A DNA stretch of 64,000 nucleotides. It comes from Microbulbifer bruguierae (GTDB taxonomy: Bacteria; Pseudomonadota; Gammaproteobacteria; Pseudomonadales; Cellvibrionaceae). The notes below the pieces were generated by a model. That model saw nothing but the letters and a program-made list of their open reading frames with translations. It was not told the DNA's origin and searched no databases. The first letter of the stretch is position 1; every line of letters begins with the position of its first letter. Shown in pieces: positions 61,367-64,000 of this stretch. Made by a program: the position numbers and the translations under genes. Location: positions 2,756,001-2,820,000 of the forward strand of contig NZ_CP118605.1 of NCBI RefSeq assembly GCF_029869925.1, read 5' to 3'.

Positions 61367-62728
61367 CTACCCGGCTACGAAGCTAGGCAACCAGGTCGCC
61401 AGTGAGGGCCAAACCGCGAGCAACAACATCACCAATAGCTGGATGAAAATAAACGGCACCACGCCGCTGTAAATGGCTCCGGTGGCTACTTCCGCCGGGG
61501 CTACCCCGCGCAGATAGAACAGCGCAAAGCCGAACGGGGGCGTGAGGAATGAGGTCTGCAGGTTGAGGGCAATCATCACACCCAGCCATATTGGGTCCAG
61601 CCCCATCGCCAGCAGCACCGGGCCGACAATCGGCACCACCACAAACGTGATCTCGATAAAGTCGAGGATAAAGCCCAGCAGGAAGATCACCAGCATCACC
61701 AGCAGCGTCGCGCCAACCACGCCACCGGGCAGGCTGCTGAAGAAGTGCGTGACCACTTCCTCACCGTTGAAACCGCGAAACACGAGCGAAAACAGCGAAG
61801 CGCCGATCAGGATCGCGAACACCATGGCGGTGACCTGCAGAGTGCTCTGCCCCACTTCGCCGGCGCGTTGCCAGTTCAGGGCGCCGCGCCCCCAGGCCAG
61901 TAACCCTGCACCCAGGGCACCGACGGCGGCAGACTCGGTGGGCGTGGCGGCCCCCGTGATGATGGAGCCAAGTACCAGCAGCATCAGGGCGATGGGCGGG
62001 AACAGGCTTTTCAGGATCTGTAGTGTTTCTATGTCTTCATCAGGCCGCTGGGTATGCGCAGGTTCTCGGCGGGCGATGAACAGCAGGTAGAGTATGTAGG
62101 CCGCGACCAGCAATAGGCCGGGAATGATCGCGCCCATAAACAGGTCGCCCACACTTACCGGTTTGGGATTGAATATGCCCTGATTCAACTGTGCCTGCTG
62201 GTAGGCATTGGACAGGGTGTCTCCCAGCAGTACCAGCGCAATGGACGGCGGGATGATCTGGCCCAGGGTGCCGGTAGCACAGATGGTTCCGGTGGCGAGT
62301 TTGGGCGAGTAGCCGCGCTTCAGCATGGTGGGCAGGGACATCAGCCCCATGGTCACCACGGTGGCACCGACGATGCCGGTGCTGGCGGCGAGCAGTGCAC
62401 CCACCACAACCACCGATACCGCCATGCCCGCGGGAATGCCTGAGAAGACCTTCGCCAGATTGACCAGCAGTTCCTCGGCAATACGCGCCCGTTCGAGCAT
62501 CACGCCCATCAGCACAAACAGCGGTACCGCCATCAGGGTGCCGTTTTGCATGATGCCGTAGAGACGGTCGGGGAAGGCTCTGAGCAGTTCCGCATCGAAA
62601 GCGCCGGCGACAATGCCGAGACTCGCGGCCATCAATGCGGTGCCACCGAGGGTGAATGCCACCGGGTAGCCGAGCATCAGAAATGCGCATACGGCGACAA
62701 ACATGAGCAGCGGGATCAATTCCATCAT
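61367..62728 (-). CDS. dctM: TRAP transporter large permease, DctM
   Basis: 453-aa inner-membrane permease with about 12 helices. DctM features: LGYPVAFTLGGTALMAASLG, VPLFVLMGVMLERARIAEEL, VVVVGALLAASTGIVGATVV, ATGTLGQIIPPSIALVLLGD, GAATPTESAAVGALGAGLLA, and NLQTSFLTPPFGFALFYLRG. ATG 62728 follows GGAGG and overlaps the dctQ stop codon (ATGATGA), so it is translationally coupled; 62725 is an equally placed second ATG. No binding-protein gene adjoins it. Confidence 0.93.
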   Translation of the reverse strand: MMELIPLLMFVAVCAFLMLGYPVAFTLGGTALMAASLGIVAGAFDAELLRAFPDRLYGIMQNGTLMAVPLFVLMGVMLERARIAEELLVNLAKVFSGIPAGMAVSVVVVGALLAASTGIVGATVVTMGLMSLPTMLKRGYSPKLATGTICATGTLGQIIPPSIALVLLGDTLSNAYQQAQLNQGIFNPKPVSVGDLFMGAIIPGLLLVAAYILYLLFIARREPAHTQRPDEDIETLQILKSLFPPIALMLLVLGSIITGAATPTESAAVGALGAGLLAWGRGALNWQRAGEVGQSTLQVTAMVFAILIGASLFSLVFRGFNGEEVVTHFFSSLPGGVVGATLLVMLVIFLLGFILDFIEITFVVVPIVGPVLLAMGLDPIWLGVMIALNLQTSFLTPPFGFALFYLRGVAPAEVATGAIYSGVVPFIFIQLLVMLLLAVWPSLATWLPSFVAG

Positions 62729-63342
62729 GCGCCCACCTCCGCGCTGGGAGACTGGCGCACGGTCGCCTTGTCGGGCCTGCTTTGCACTGCCGATCCAGCG
62801 GGAACGGGCGCCTTGCCGACCGCGGTAACCGGGGACTCTACCTGCATCAGGGTGTTCAGGGCGCGGGCAAACTGGGCGATGCCCTGGAGGCCGAGGGTGA
62901 TTGCTGCCAGCGGCATCAGGCTTTTCAGTAGGTATACGCCGCCGAGCCCATCTGCACTGGCGCTGGCTTCCCGTACCGCCCAGCTGTTGGCTGCGAAGTG
63001 CCAGCTGCCGAGCGCAATAAACACACACAGGGGCAGCAGAAAAATCAGGCAGCCTGTGGCATCCACCCAGGCTTTGCCGCGGGCGGAAAGGCCGCGGTAG
63101 AAAACATCCACGCGCACGTGGGCGCCGGTTTGCAGTGCATAGGCGAGCCCGAGCATAAACGCGGCCCCGTGGAGATAGCCCACGGTATCCTGTAGCGCAA
63201 GGGAGCCCCCATCGAAGCCATAGCGCAGGGCGACGACCAGGGCCTGAATCACCACCATCGCAAGGGTGAGCCAACTGAGCAGACGACCGCAGGCACTGGA
63301 AAAGCGATCCAACCCTCTCGCCGTGTGTAGCAGAAACTTCAT
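62725..63342 (-). CDS. dctQ: TRAP transporter small permease, DctQ
   Basis: 205-aa membrane protein with four helices: LLSWLTLAMVVIQALVVALR, YLHGAAFMLGLAYALQTGAH, GCLIFLLPLCVFIALGSWHF and LKSLMPLAAITLGLQGIAQF. The DctQ signatures HVRVDVFYRGLSARGKAWVD and SWAVREASASADGLGGVYLL are clear. The C-terminal 40 residues are a hydrophilic extension. First gene of the dctQM pair; the substrate is probably a small carboxylate, as for other TRAP systems. Confidence 0.9.
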   Translation of the reverse strand: MKFLLHTARGLDRFSSACGRLLSWLTLAMVVIQALVVALRYGFDGGSLALQDTVGYLHGAAFMLGLAYALQTGAHVRVDVFYRGLSARGKAWVDATGCLIFLLPLCVFIALGSWHFAANSWAVREASASADGLGGVYLLKSLMPLAAITLGLQGIAQFARALNTLMQVESPVTAVGKAPVPAGSAVQSRPDKATVRQSPSAEVGA

Positions 63343-63486
63343 TTGAGTGCTCTCAAATCATCTTTATTCTTGTGTTATTCGGGGGAGCGTACCTGTTGGT
63401 CAGGGATCCTGCCAGCGCTGCCGCTTTTGCCCGCCGTATGCCAGTGCGACCTGAAGGCGCCAATCGGTCGATTAATGAGCAGTTCA

Positions 63487-63504
63487 CTGTAATCTGTTTG
63501 TAAC
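63487..63504 (+). promoter_or_regulatory. Pho box upstream of pstS
   Basis: CTGTAAT-ctgt-TTGTAAC gives two 7-base repeats like CTGTCAT with the standard 4-base spacer. It is followed 10 bases later by a -10 TAGAAT (63515-63520). Placement ahead of a phosphate-binding protein gene supports PhoB control. The rest of 63343-63581 shows no other signal. Confidence 0.7.
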
Positions 63505-63514
63505 CTTTCATTCA

Positions 63515-63520
63515 TAGAAT
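63515..63520 (+). promoter_or_regulatory. -10 element of the pstS promoter
   Basis: TAGAAT spaced as expected behind the Pho box, with the Pho box replacing a -35. About 61 bases separate it from the start codon. Confidence 0.5.
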
Positions 63521-63581
63521 CGTCACCAGTTCGACATAGCATGCGCCGCGTGCAGATTTTTTGAACACTCTGGAGACTCTC

Positions 63582-64000
63582 ATGAACAAGCGTTCTGCGA
63601 ACAACAAGGTCCTGGCTTCGGCCCTGGCAGCCCTGACCATTGCTGCTTCCAATGCCGCCCTGGCCGCGCGCGACCACATCAGTATTGTCGGCTCCTCGAC
63701 CGTTTACCCGTTTACCACGGTAGTGGCGGAGCGCTTCAGTCGCGCTACCCAATTCAAGACTCCGGTTGTGGAATCCACCGGTACCGGCGGCGGCATGAAG
63801 CTGTTCTGCCAGGGCGTGGGTGAGAACACCGCGGACATCACCGGCGCTTCCCGTCGTATCAAGCAGTCCGAGCTGGAAATGTGCAACGGCAACGGCGTTG
63901 ATGTGGTGGAAGTGCAGATCGGCTTCGACGGCATCGTACTGGCCAACGCCAAGGCTGCCACGCCGTTTGAGCTGAGCCGCAAGGACATTTTCCTGGCGCT
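63582..64000 (+). CDS. pstS: Phosphate ABC transporter substrate-binding protein PstS (partial, 3' end outside window)
   Basis: First 139 codons only; the frame is open to the window end. Signal peptide (NKVLASALAALTIAASNAAL, cleavage near ALAA), then the phosphate-binding motifs ISIVGSSTVYPFTTVVAERF, VVESTGTGGGMKLFCQG and DITGASRRIKQSELE, and VQIGFDGIVLANAK. These are the SSTVYP and STGTGGG loops of PstS-like proteins. GGAG precedes ATG 63582. Pst genes probably follow beyond the window. Confidence 0.92.
   Translation, partial: MNKRSANNKVLASALAALTIAASNAALAARDHISIVGSSTVYPFTTVVAERFSRATQFKTPVVESTGTGGGMKLFCQGVGENTADITGASRRIKQSELEMCNGNGVDVVEVQIGFDGIVLANAKAATPFELSRKDIFLA

Noticed and set aside
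61367..63274. A 635-codon reading of the DctM frame starting at 63274
   Set aside because: The first 180 residues are an out-of-frame reading of dctQ; the DctM homology and GGAGG place the start at 62728.

Overview
The window looks like chromosomal DNA of a marine-type gammaproteobacterium, most plausibly from the Cellvibrionales/Microbulbifer neighbourhood. This is inferred from the mix of genes (glmS with a DeoR-type regulator, HexR, UvrD, TonB receptor, TRAP transporter, Tad pilus), a GC-rich core and dispersed palindromic intergenic repeats. No rRNA or tRNA gene was seen, and the taxonomic call was not tested by any search.

Layout. 0.2-3.5 kb: a three-gene 2-oxoacid dehydrogenase operon (E1 alpha, E1 beta, E2). 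3.7-7.5 kb: DeoR regulator, glmS, a lipoprotein esterase and a decayed copy of the glmS 3' end. 7.6-13.7 kb: D-lactate dehydrogenase, two DUF2236/MpaB-type oxygenases with a TonB-dependent receptor, a VF530 protein and a Blc lipocalin. 13.7-17 kb: two cation:proton antiporters. 17-20.7 kb: a quinone/electrophile-response cluster matching E. coli yhaK-yhaJ-yqjF-yqjG. 20.7-30.2 kb: sulfotransferase, GST, Bcr/CflA pump, DUF4153 protein, HexR, LexA-box-preceded uvrD and a TRAP substrate-binding protein.

30.2-53.8 kb is an accessory block with visibly lower GC in large parts. It holds a complete-looking Tad (tight adherence) pilus operon on the minus strand (49.1 to 36.7 kb). The operon encodes Flp pilin, a TadG-like protein, TadE-like pseudopilins, RcpC/CpaB, secretin, an FHA-TadA ATPase, TadB, TadC, TadD and an OmpA protein. 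On each side of it lies a plus-strand polymorphic toxin with a probable immunity gene. On the left is a 1560-aa Rhs protein ending in an HExxH metallopeptidase-like tip. On the right is a 679-aa Hint-domain toxin ending in a PD-(D/E)XK-like domain. Both toxins begin with a class III prepilin cleavage motif (G|xxxxEY) followed by a pilin-like helix resembling the local Flp pilin, then a flexible Pro/Gly linker. I read the block as a Tad pilus-coupled contact-dependent toxin system whose effectors are pilin fusions. That is the main discovery candidate here. The Rhs flank also carries IS256-family debris, an 8-bp tandem repeat and a displaced Rhs fragment.

53.9-64 kb returns to GC-rich core-like DNA: a YciA thioesterase, a CusCBA-type Cu/Ag efflux operon whose adaptor carries a CusF-like domain and a His/Met-rich tail, a repeat-rich gap, the TRAP permease pair DctQM (31 kb away from the DctP-like protein), and the start of a Pho-box-preceded pstS that runs off the window.
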